From Streptomyces sp. WM4235 (GTDB lineage: Bacteria > Actinomycetota > Actinomycetes > Streptomycetales > Streptomycetaceae), in the NCBI RefSeq assembly GCF_001279725.1, contig NZ_LGDE01000071.1, positions 1 to 6,559 on the forward strand: 6,559 nt of DNA, read 5' to 3'. Within the stretch, counting starts at the first letter, position 1. Every line of letters starts with the position of its first letter. Positions 1-6,559 of the stretch are shown in pieces. The translations under genes and the position numbers were made by a program. The notes beneath the pieces were generated by a model that was not told the origin of the DNA, ran no database searches, and saw only the letters and a program-made list of their open reading frames with translations.

Positions 1-372
1 GATGGCCATGTCCATGATCTTGTGGATCTTCGTCGCGTGCGCCTCGCCCAACGCACCACCGAAGATCCGGAAATCGTGCGCGTACACGAAGACCGTACGG
101 CCCTCGACCGTGCCCCACCCGGTGATGACACCATCGCCGTACGGTTTCCTCGCCTCCAGGCCGAAGCCGGTGGCCCGGTGTCTGCGAAGTGGCTCCACCT
201 CGCTGAAACTGCCCTTGTCGAGCAGCAGGGCGATCCGCTCGTGCGCGGTCAACTTGCCCTTCGCGTACTGGCGTTCGGTGGCCTTGGGGTCCGGGCCGTT
301 GCGTGCCTCCTCCTTGTGGGCCTCCAGTTCATCGAGCCGTGCGGTGAGGGCCTCGGGTATCGCGGGCGGCAT
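1..372 (-). CDS. Acyl-CoA carboxylase carboxyltransferase (beta) subunit, N-terminal part
   Basis: The first 124 codons of a biotin-dependent acyl-CoA carboxylase beta chain (AccB/PccB type) are present and the frame stays open to the window edge. The family is usually a little over 500 residues, so most of the protein is missing. Visible family landmarks are KGKLTAHERIALLLDKGSF (38-56), RHRATGFGLE (64-73), DGVITGWGTV (80-89) and FGGALGEAHATKIHK (104-118), which belong to the N-terminal carboxyltransferase domain. These enzymes move a carboxyl group from biotin to acetyl- or propionyl-CoA in the cytoplasm. The ATG is supported by an AGGAG at 380-384 with a 7-base spacer. In aromatic polyketide clusters such subunits usually feed malonyl-CoA to the minimal PKS; a transcarboxylase or decarboxylase role on the polyketide is a less likely alternative. 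Substrate (acetyl or propionyl) cannot be decided, because the specificity region is off the window. Codon use is slightly less GC-biased than in its neighbours (AGA, ATA and AAA occur). Confidence 0.92.
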   Translation of the reverse strand, partial: MPPAIPEALTARLDELEAHKEEARNGPDPKATERQYAKGKLTAHERIALLLDKGSFSEVEPLRRHRATGFGLEARKPYGDGVITGWGTVEGRTVFVYAHDFRIFGGALGEAHATKIHKIMDMAI

Positions 373-403
373 GGTGGGTCTCCTGTCCGGTGTCGGCGTG
401 CGG

Positions 404-457
404 GGCGGTACGGATGACGGCGGTACGGCGGGCGGTGTACGGGTGGCGGCGGTACGA
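404..457. repeat. Four short near-repeats in the spacer upstream of the carboxylase gene
   Basis: Within the 106-bp spacer between the ACP-like gene and the carboxylase start, the plus-strand word GGCGGTACGG occurs at 404-413 and 419-428. A variant with two inserted bases lies at 431-442, and GGCGGTACGA lies at 448-457. On the transcribed strand this reads CCGTACCGCC. Start-to-start distances are 15, 12 and 17 bases, so the copies are not at exact helical phasing. They could be a regulator site or just low-complexity GC spacer. Confidence 0.5.
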
Positions 458-478
458 ACGTGCCTGCCGCCCGCGGCC

Positions 479-838
479 TCAGACGGTGGCGGTCTCGGGC
501 CGGTCGACGGGCGGCGCCCCGGTGATCGCCAGCCGCGGGGCCAGCAGTTCGGCGAGTTCGGTGAGGGTGCCGTCCAACAGCGTCTGGGCGGCCACCTCCG
601 CGCCCAGGTCCCGGCGGATCCCCCGGGCCAGGTGCAGGGCGTTGAGCAGGTCCAGCCCCTGGGTGCGCAGGGGCTGGTGCGGGCTGGTGCGGTGGCCCGG
701 CGGGACCTGGAGCAGCTGGTCCAGGTGCAGGCGCAGGCAGTGGGCGAGGGTGGCGGTGAGGACGTCCGGGCTCATGGCGCGCAGTTCGGACAGGTCCGGG
801 AGGTGCCCGATCGAGCCGTGCGCGGAGTCGTCGGTCAT
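479..838 (-). CDS. Free-standing acyl-carrier-protein-like protein lacking the phosphopantetheine serine
   Basis: A 119-residue protein whose residues about 25-102 follow the acyl/peptidyl carrier protein pattern. There is an amphipathic first helix (about 28-44), then PLRTQGLDLLNALHL (56-70), a second helix ending in DLG (77-79), and LLDGTLTELAELL (87-99), which matches the usual end of a carrier domain. The expected attachment motif is G-x-D-S-L; here it is G61-L62-D63-L64-L65, so Leu64 (CTG, 649-647) replaces the serine that would carry 4'-phosphopantetheine. It therefore should not carry an acyl chain in the normal way. The ATG is supported by GAAAGG at 846-851 with a 7-base spacer. It lies 42 bases after the transporter gene and before the carboxylase gene, in the same direction. 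Possible roles, all inferred: a structural partner or docking protein for a ketosynthase, ligase or carboxylase, or a decayed carrier. It does not resemble MbtH-like proteins or the carboxylase epsilon subunit. The CDS call is secure; the fold assignment is by pattern only. Confidence 0.8.
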   Translation of the reverse strand: MTDDSAHGSIGHLPDLSELRAMSPDVLTATLAHCLRLHLDQLLQVPPGHRTSPHQPLRTQGLDLLNALHLARGIRRDLGAEVAAQTLLDGTLTELAELLAPRLAITGAPPVDRPETATV

Positions 839-880
839 GTCGGTGCCTTTCGTCGGGTGCGCGCCGGGGTACGCCGTGTG

Positions 881-2170
881 TCAGGGGCGGCCGGCGGACC
901 GGGTTGGGGGAAGGGGAGCGGGTCCGCAGGACTGCGACCCGGTGTCCGTGGCGGTCCGGGAGCCGCGCCGGGTCCGGCTCGCGGGCAGCGCCGCCAAGGC
1001 GGCGAGCAGCGACACGGATCCGCCGACCCACAGGCCCGAGCGCGCCCCGTAGCGACTGGTCAGCCAGCCGACGAGGAGGGCTCCCAGCGGGGTGAGGCCT
1101 TGCAGGATCAGCGTGTAGAGGGCCATCACCCGCCCCCGGTAGCGGGGGTCGCTGCCGAGCTGGATCCGGTGGTTGGCCGCCTGCGCGAAGTAGATCGTGG
1201 CGAAACCGGTCAGGGCGAGCAGGACGGCCGCCGAGACGTAGTCGGGGGCCCATCCGGCGGCCGTCTCGCTCACGCCGAACGCCAGGGCCGAGCCGGTGAC
1301 GGTCCGGGCCGCCGGGCGCCCGCTGCGTGCGGTGGTGGCGAACGCGGCGAGCAGCGAGCCGGCCGCGAAGGCGGTGGTGAGCAGGCCGAACGCGGTCGCG
1401 TCGGCGTGGAAGACGGTCTTGGCGAGCAGCGGCAGGGTGAGCTGGAAGTTGAAGCCGAACAGGCCGACGACCGCCAGCAGGGCCAACGGGACCAGCAGGT
1501 CGGGCCGGGCGCGGACGTACCGCAGCCCGTCCGTCACGCCCGATCCGCGGCCCGAGGGTTCGGGGCGCAGCAGTTCCGCGGGCCGCATCAGCCGCAGGGC
1601 CGCCACGGTGGCGAGGTAGCTGACCGCGTTGAGGAGCATCACCGGCCCGGTGCCGACGGCCGAGATGAGCAGGCCGGCCAGGGCCGGGCCGACCACCCGC
1701 GCGGTGTTGAAGTAGGCGGCGCTCAGCGCCGAGGCGTTGGGCAGCAGGTCGGGACCGACCAGCTCGGCGACGAACGCCATCCGGGCGGGCACCTCGAAGG
1801 AGTTGACGGTGCCGAGCCCGATCGCGAACAGGTACAGGTGCCACGGCCGCACGTCGCCCGCAAGGACCAGCACGGCCAGGGCGAGGGCCAGGGCGCCGGA
1901 AGCCAGGTTGGCGAGGGTGAGCAGCAGTCTCTTGTCGTGGCGGTCGGCGAGCCGGCCGCCGTACAGGGTGAGCAGCAGCATCGGTGTGAACTGCAGCGCG
2001 GTCAGGGTGCCCAGGGCGGTGGCGGAGTCCCCGGTCAGGTCCAGGACCAGCCAGTCCTGGGACACGACCATCATCCAGGTCCCCGCCACGGACACCACCT
2101 GCCCGGCCGCGAACAGCCGGAAGTTGCGTACGGCGAGCGAGCGGAAGGGCTTGGAACGTGTCTTGTCCAT
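881..2170 (-). CDS. Major facilitator superfamily exporter, EntS-like (MFS_3 type)
   Basis: A 429-residue integral membrane transporter with many hydrophobic segments, probably 12 helices. The opening RNFRLFAAGQVVSVAGTW (15-32) with QDWLVLDLTG (38-47), and motif A in the loop after helix 2 (GGRLADRHDKRLLL, 71-84), are typical of the proton-driven drug and siderophore exporters related to EntS. The second half carries the matching loop (DPRYRGRVMALYTL, 341-354). The C-terminal tail after about 398 is polar and probably cytoplasmic. In this context it most likely exports the cluster product and gives self-resistance; the substrate is inferred only. I chose the ATG at 2170 because it sits just ahead of the first helix. 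A GAGG at 2184-2187 lies 13 bases upstream, which is rather far. The frame is open further up to a GTG at 2290, but that 40-residue extension reads through spacer repeats, looks like low complexity and has no usable ribosome binding site. Confidence 0.9.
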   Translation of the reverse strand: MDKTRSKPFRSLAVRNFRLFAAGQVVSVAGTWMMVVSQDWLVLDLTGDSATALGTLTALQFTPMLLLTLYGGRLADRHDKRLLLTLANLASGALALALAVLVLAGDVRPWHLYLFAIGLGTVNSFEVPARMAFVAELVGPDLLPNASALSAAYFNTARVVGPALAGLLISAVGTGPVMLLNAVSYLATVAALRLMRPAELLRPEPSGRGSGVTDGLRYVRARPDLLVPLALLAVVGLFGFNFQLTLPLLAKTVFHADATAFGLLTTAFAAGSLLAAFATTARSGRPAARTVTGSALAFGVSETAAGWAPDYVSAAVLLALTGFATIYFAQAANHRIQLGSDPRYRGRVMALYTLILQGLTPLGALLVGWLTSRYGARSGLWVGGSVSLLAALAALPASRTRRGSRTATDTGSQSCGPAPLPPTRSAGRP

Positions 2171-2202
2171 GGGGGGTGGTACGCCTCGCCTCTCGTGGTC
2201 TG

Positions 2203-2261
2203 CCTGTGCCGTGGGCCGTGTCCTGTGCGCCGTGTCCTGCCATGTCCTGTGCCGTGTCCCG
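2203..2261. repeat. Degenerate tandem repeats in the hydrolase-transporter spacer
   Basis: The 101-bp spacer 2171-2271 is built largely from variants of one short word. On the plus strand CCGTGTCCTG occurs exactly at 2216-2225 and 2230-2239, with variants CCATGTCCTG at 2240-2249 and CCGTGTCCCG at 2252-2261. The overlapping 11-base word CCTGTGCCGTG occurs exactly at 2203-2213 and 2246-2256. Unit spacing is 10 to 14 bases. I see no clear -10/-35 promoter in the spacer. It could be replication-slippage sequence, a protein-binding array, or a transcript element before the transporter. Confidence 0.6.
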
Positions 2262-2271
2262 TGTGCGTGTC

Positions 2272-3183
2272 TCAGGCCCGGGCCAGGCACTCCTCCAGGA
2301 AGGCCAGGGCGCGCAGGTGGTAGGAGCGGGCGACCCAGCCGAGGCTGAGGTTGTGTCCCGCGTCGGGCTGCCGGTCGATGGTGACGAACGGGGCCGCGGT
2401 GAACAGTTCGGCGATCTCGTTGAGGTCCTCCTCGTCGTTACGCCACCACAGTTCGTGCTCGGCGAAGGTGAGGCGGACCGGTACGGGCACCCGGGCGGCG
2501 GCAGCGGTGAAGCTCTCGGGCCAACGTGCCGCCTCCGCGCGCTCGCGCAGCGGCATGGGGGCGACGAGCGCGGCGGCGTCCCGGAAGGTGTTCGGCGGGT
2601 AGAAGCGCAGGGCGCCCCAGTTCCGCTTCCAGTGGCCGTGCCGGTGCGGGTCGCGGAGGTCTCCGGGGTCGACCGCGTAGTCGCGGCCGCAGCCGGAGAC
2701 GTCCAGGCCCAGCAGGGCGGGCCCGGCGGTTCCGGGACCGGCCTGTTCGGCGGCGTAGGTGAGGGCGAGCTTGCCGCCGAAGGAGTGCGCGACGAGGAAC
2801 ACCCCGGCGCCGGACGGGTACCGGTCGGCGAGGTGGGTGATCGCGGTACTCAGCGCTGCGGACTGTTCGGACAGGTTCTGGCCGCGCGGCAGGTGCGCGG
2901 CGGACAGGCCGTAGCCGGGCCGGTCCACGGCGACGACGGTGTAGCCGAGCCGGGCTCCGAGGGTGAGGAGGGAGACGTCCGGGTGGGCCTGGCCGTCGAA
3001 GTAGCCGGCGCTCATGCCGCCGCCGTGCACCGCGACGATGGTCGCGCGGGGCGGGCCGACGGGCTGGGCGATCAGCGCGGACAGGGTGAAGGCGCCTGCC
3101 TCCAGGGTGATCGGCCGGACACCCGGCGACATGCCGGGCGCGGTCTCGTCCGCCCCGACGGGCAGCAGGACGGGGGCGTTCAC
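2272..3183 (-). CDS. Alpha/beta hydrolase with serine nucleophile
   Basis: A 303-residue cytoplasmic alpha/beta-hydrolase; no signal peptide or membrane segment is evident. In order: strand and oxyanion motif VAVHGGG (50-56), VVAVDRPGYG (83-92), nucleophile elbow AHSFGG with Ser134, a cap region rich in charged and aromatic residues (about 165-230), a likely acid in FAEHELWW (Glu242 or Glu244), and the catalytic His277 in DAGHNLS. The serine elbow argues against a classical epoxide hydrolase, which uses aspartate, and for an esterase, lactonase, thioesterase or C-C hydrolase. In this cluster it may hydrolyse an ester or lactone of the polyketide, or release a chain; the substrate is unknown. 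The start is a GTG whose bases overlap the TGA of a small upstream ORF (GTGA), suggesting translational coupling. No separate good Shine-Dalgarno sequence is present, only a G-run. Met18 (3132-3130) is an alternative start but also lacks a good site. Confidence 0.88.
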   Translation of the reverse strand: MNAPVLLPVGADETAPGMSPGVRPITLEAGAFTLSALIAQPVGPPRATIVAVHGGGMSAGYFDGQAHPDVSLLTLGARLGYTVVAVDRPGYGLSAAHLPRGQNLSEQSAALSTAITHLADRYPSGAGVFLVAHSFGGKLALTYAAEQAGPGTAGPALLGLDVSGCGRDYAVDPGDLRDPHRHGHWKRNWGALRFYPPNTFRDAAALVAPMPLRERAEAARWPESFTAAAARVPVPVRLTFAEHELWWRNDEEDLNEIAELFTAAPFVTIDRQPDAGHNLSLGWVARSYHLRALAFLEECLARA

Positions 3184-3227
3184 TGGGCCCCCCGGGCGTG
3201 GGCGGGCCGGTGGGTTCTTCGACTCAT
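3180..3227 (-). CDS. Possible 15-codon leader ORF coupled to the hydrolase
   Basis: ATG at 3227 opens a short frame encoding MSRRTHRPAHARGAQ and ends in TGA at 3182-3180, which overlaps the hydrolase GTG (3183-3181) as GTGA. Its ribosome binding site, AGGAAGAG at 3231-3238, is one of the best in the window; its AGGA lies 7 bases from the ATG, the same spacing as at the second monooxygenase, the ACP-like gene and the carboxylase. The peptide is very basic and matches nothing I know. Either it is a leader whose translation delivers ribosomes to the hydrolase, or it is the true N-terminus of the hydrolase and is separated from it by an indel, possibly in the six-base G/C run at 3188-3193. A real separate peptide function is the least likely reading. 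Confidence 0.45.
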   Translation of the reverse strand: MSRRTHRPAHARGAQ

Positions 3228-3255
3228 GGTCTCTTCCTGGGACGGTGGGCGGGAC

Positions 3256-3310
3256 GGCCCCGGGGGCCGGGCACGGCCGAGGTGCCCGGCCGCTGCGGCC
3301 CCCGGGGTCC
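3256..3310 (-). terminator. Strong GC hairpin downstream of the second monooxygenase
   Basis: A perfect 10-bp stem pairs GGCCGGGCAC (3265-3274) with GTGCCCGGCC (3282-3291) around a 7-base loop. It is extended by an outer stem, CCCCGGG (3258-3264) with CCCGGGG (3301-3307), with a 9-base bulge on one side. It begins 9 bases after the monooxygenase stop and lies ahead of the leader ORF. There is no T-run after it, as is common for actinomycete terminators. It may terminate or attenuate transcription, or protect the 3' end of the upstream message. If it terminates fully, the hydrolase would need its own promoter, and none is obvious in the few dozen bases left. Confidence 0.5.
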
Positions 3311-3318
3311 GGGCGCGG

Positions 3319-4833
3319 TCAGGCGGGGGTGCCGAACCACTGCCGGAGGGCCGGGGCCAGTTCGGCGGGGTCGGTGCCCGCCCAGGCGACGTAGCCGTCG
3401 GGGCGGACCAGGACGGCCGTGGCACCGGCGAAGACGGCCGGGTCCCGGGGGACGCCGGTGGTCGTGGTGACCCGGTCCTTCCAACCGGCCGCGGCCTCGC
3501 GCAGTTCGGGGTCGTCGGCCAGGTCGAGGAGGACGCCGCGGGCGGGGTGCAGCAGTTCGGCGGTGCCCACGGGGCCGTCGGCCGTGATCAGGTCGCGCGG
3601 CGGGAGCCGGCGGCCGAGCAGCGGGTGGCGGTCCCCGGGCGCGGCGGCGTCCTCGCCGGCGGCGGGGGTCGCGTCGACGTCGTAGCGGACGTCGAGGTGG
3701 CTGACCATCCCGGCGAGGTGGCGCTTGACCGGGTCCAGCGCGATCAGTTCGGTGAACAGGTCCCGCAGCGGCTCCGATTCGACGCCGCCGAGGAACACGG
3801 TTCCCTGGGCGAGGGTGTTGGTCAGCAGCCGCGCCCCGACGGCGTGGCGCTCGTCGTGGTAGGTGTCGAGCAGCGATGCGGGGGCCCAGCCGGCGAGGGT
3901 CGCGGCGAGCTTCCAGCCGAGGTTCACGGCATCCTGGACGCCGGTGCTCAGGCCCTGTCCGCCGGCGGGCAGGTGGATGTGGGCCGCGTCACCGACCAGC
4001 AGCACGCGCCCGCGCCGGTACTCGCTCGCCTGCCGGGTGGCGTCGGTGAAGGAGCTGACCCAGTCGGCGCCGCCGCCGGAGATGTCCTCGCCGGTCAGCC
4101 GCTGCCAGGCCGCGGCGACCTCCGCGAAGTCGGGGGTCTGGCTGCGGTCGGCGGGCGGGGCGCCGTGCTCGCACACGATGATGCGGTCCACGCCCTCGGC
4201 GAGCGGCGCGGCCATCACCATGCCGGCGGGGACGCGCTCGCCGAGGAAGCGGGGCGGGATCGAGCAGCCGACCACGTCGGCGAGGTACATGCCCCGGGTG
4301 GCGTCGGTGCCGGGGAAGGCGAACCCGGCGAGCTTGCGGACCAGGCTGTGTCCGCCGTCGGCGCCGACCAGCCAGCGGGCGCGCAGCCGCTGTTCGCCGT
4401 CGGGGCCGGCGACGGTGGCGGTGACCCCGTCCGCGTCCTGCTCCAGGTCGAGGAACTCCCACCCGCGCCGGATGTCGGTCCCCAGCTCGCGGGCCCAGTC
4501 CTCCAGGACCGTCTCGGTGCGCGACTGGGGGATGCCGCGGGCCCCGAAGTGGGCGTCCTCCAGCGCGGTGAAGTCGAACCGCACCCCGCCGAAGTGGCCC
4601 AGCGGGCTGGTCTCCAGCCCGCCGAAGCGGGGTACGAGGCCCCGCTGGTCGAAGGACTCCAGGGCGCGGGCGGTGAAGCCCAGGCCGCGGGACTGGCCGG
4701 TGGGTCGCTCCAGGCGTTCGGTGACGATGACGTCCGCGCCGCCCAGGCGCAGCTCGCCGGCGAGCATCAGGCCCGCCGGGCCGGCGCCGACGATGATGAC
4801 GTCCGCGTCGATGGTGTCGACGTCCTTGGCCAT
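3319..4833 (-). CDS. FAD-dependent aromatic polyketide hydroxylase, PgaE/UrdE/JadH type
   Basis: A 504-residue group A (single-component) flavoprotein monooxygenase that uses NAD(P)H, FAD and O2 to hydroxylate an aromatic polyketide. Landmarks in order: Rossmann motif VGAGPAG (15-21) with Glu39 ending the second strand, SRGLGFTAR (48-56), the DG motif WLVGADGGHS (154-163), and the GD motif GDAAHIHLPAGGQG (281-294) followed by QDAVNLGWKLA (300-310). A C-terminal thioredoxin-like domain ends in LVRPDGYVAWAG (475-486) and QWFG (498-501). Length and wording throughout, for example GHFGG and the MYLAD-VP-GMVM stretch around 182-207, closely recall angucycline C-12 hydroxylases such as PgaE and UrdE, so C-12 or C-12b hydroxylation of an angucycline intermediate is the best guess. 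The ATG has AGGAAGG at 4841-4847 with a 7-base spacer. It follows the first monooxygenase by 37 bases and is its divergent paralogue. All flavin-binding motifs look intact. Family is near certain; regiochemistry is inference. Confidence 0.95.
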   Translation of the reverse strand: MAKDVDTIDADVIIVGAGPAGLMLAGELRLGGADVIVTERLERPTGQSRGLGFTARALESFDQRGLVPRFGGLETSPLGHFGGVRFDFTALEDAHFGARGIPQSRTETVLEDWARELGTDIRRGWEFLDLEQDADGVTATVAGPDGEQRLRARWLVGADGGHSLVRKLAGFAFPGTDATRGMYLADVVGCSIPPRFLGERVPAGMVMAAPLAEGVDRIIVCEHGAPPADRSQTPDFAEVAAAWQRLTGEDISGGGADWVSSFTDATRQASEYRRGRVLLVGDAAHIHLPAGGQGLSTGVQDAVNLGWKLAATLAGWAPASLLDTYHDERHAVGARLLTNTLAQGTVFLGGVESEPLRDLFTELIALDPVKRHLAGMVSHLDVRYDVDATPAAGEDAAAPGDRHPLLGRRLPPRDLITADGPVGTAELLHPARGVLLDLADDPELREAAAGWKDRVTTTTGVPRDPAVFAGATAVLVRPDGYVAWAGTDPAELAPALRQWFGTPA

Positions 4834-4870
4834 GAGTGTGCCTTCCTGGTTGCCGGCGCCGGCCGCCGCC

Positions 4871-6448
<1,578 letters not shown>

Positions 6449-6449
6449 G

Positions 6450-6559
6450 TCAGTTCTTGTTCTCGGCGTGGGTCTTGGCGTGGTTGAGGGTGGCGAGGCT
6501 GTTGGTGGAGAGGGCGGTGTGGACGTAGGCGCGGGCGTCGGCGACGGTGGCGTCGGGTC
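6450..6559 (-). CDS. C-terminal end of an upstream gene, possibly a polyketide aromatase/cyclase
   Basis: Only the last 36 codons are present, the first of them incomplete, ending in TGA one base before the ATG of the monooxygenase. The readable end is PDATVADARAYVHTAL followed by STNSLATLNHAKTHAENKN. The NS-x-ATL-x-HAK-x-x-AE pattern recalls the helix that closes SRPBCC-fold aromatase/cyclase domains of type II polyketide clusters, and such a gene sits directly before the corresponding oxygenase in several angucycline clusters (jadD-jadF, urdL-urdM). The fragment is too short to be sure: that a coding region ends here is well supported by the frame, codon use and tight junction, but the product is a guess. 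Confidence 0.6.
   Translation of the reverse strand, partial: PDATVADARAYVHTALSTNSLATLNHAKTHAENKN

Noticed and set aside
466..477. Short GCCGC/GCGGC inverted repeat after the ACP-like stop, as a terminator.
   Set aside because: A 5-bp stem with a 2-base loop is too small to fold well and is expected by chance at this GC content.
479..838. The small gene as an acyl-CoA carboxylase epsilon subunit, suggested by its position next to the beta subunit.
   Set aside because: Epsilon subunits are usually shorter and lie after the beta gene, and this sequence follows the carrier-protein pattern instead.
249..2243. A 664-codon minus-strand frame across the transporter, the ACP-like gene and the start of the carboxylase.
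   Set aside because: It runs in another frame over three recognisable genes, and its translation is Arg/Pro/Ala-rich with no domain.
2171..2290. A 40-residue N-terminal extension of the transporter from a GTG at 2290.
   Set aside because: It reads through spacer repeats, is low complexity, overlaps the hydrolase end, and has no usable ribosome binding site. The family starts just before the RNFRLF segment.
2272..3183. The hydrolase as an Alp1U-like epoxide hydrolase of kinamycin-type pathways.
   Set aside because: Classical epoxide hydrolases of this fold use an aspartate nucleophile, and here the elbow is AHSFGG with serine.
3228..3425. The longer version of the leader frame, starting at 3425 inside the second monooxygenase.
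   Set aside because: The upstream part is antisense-like Pro/Arg-rich sequence overlapping a solid gene and the hairpin. Only the last 15 codons have a good ribosome binding site.

Overview
This window is very GC-rich, with third codon positions almost always G or C, no TTA codon on the coding strand, and TGA at every complete stop. That points to a high-GC actinomycete, most likely Streptomyces or a close relative. All supportable genes lie on the minus strand and read in one direction, so biological order runs from high to low coordinates. The content fits the tailoring and accessory part of a type II (aromatic) polyketide cluster, most like the angucycline group. That assignment rests mainly on the two flavin monooxygenases and on gene order.

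In transcription order: (1) 6559-6450, the last residues of a gene cut by the window edge, possibly an aromatase/cyclase. (2) 6448-4871, a group A FAD monooxygenase that starts one base after the previous stop. (3) 4833-3319, a second FAD monooxygenase closely resembling the PgaE/UrdE/JadH angucycline hydroxylases. (4) A strong GC hairpin at 3310-3256. (5) A possible 15-codon leader ORF (3227-3180) with a good ribosome binding site, whose stop overlaps the GTG start of (6) a serine alpha/beta hydrolase (3183-2272). (7) A roughly 100-bp spacer carrying short degenerate repeats. (8) 2170-881, an EntS-like major facilitator exporter. (9) 838-479, a small free-standing acyl-carrier-protein-like protein with leucine where the phosphopantetheine serine should be. 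(10) A second spacer with short repeats. (11) 372-1, the N-terminal quarter of an acyl-CoA carboxylase beta subunit, which runs off the window.

A working model, which is inference: the carboxylase supplies or processes malonyl-type units. The two monooxygenases oxidise the cyclised polyketide in sequence. The hydrolase acts on an ester, lactone or thioester, and the MFS protein exports the product. The Ser-less carrier-like protein is the part that fits no standard scheme and is the best candidate for something undescribed. There is no stretch over 300 bases without a gene, and I saw no RNA gene, mobile element, CRISPR array or attachment site. The long plus-strand open frames are antisense shadows of the minus-strand genes.
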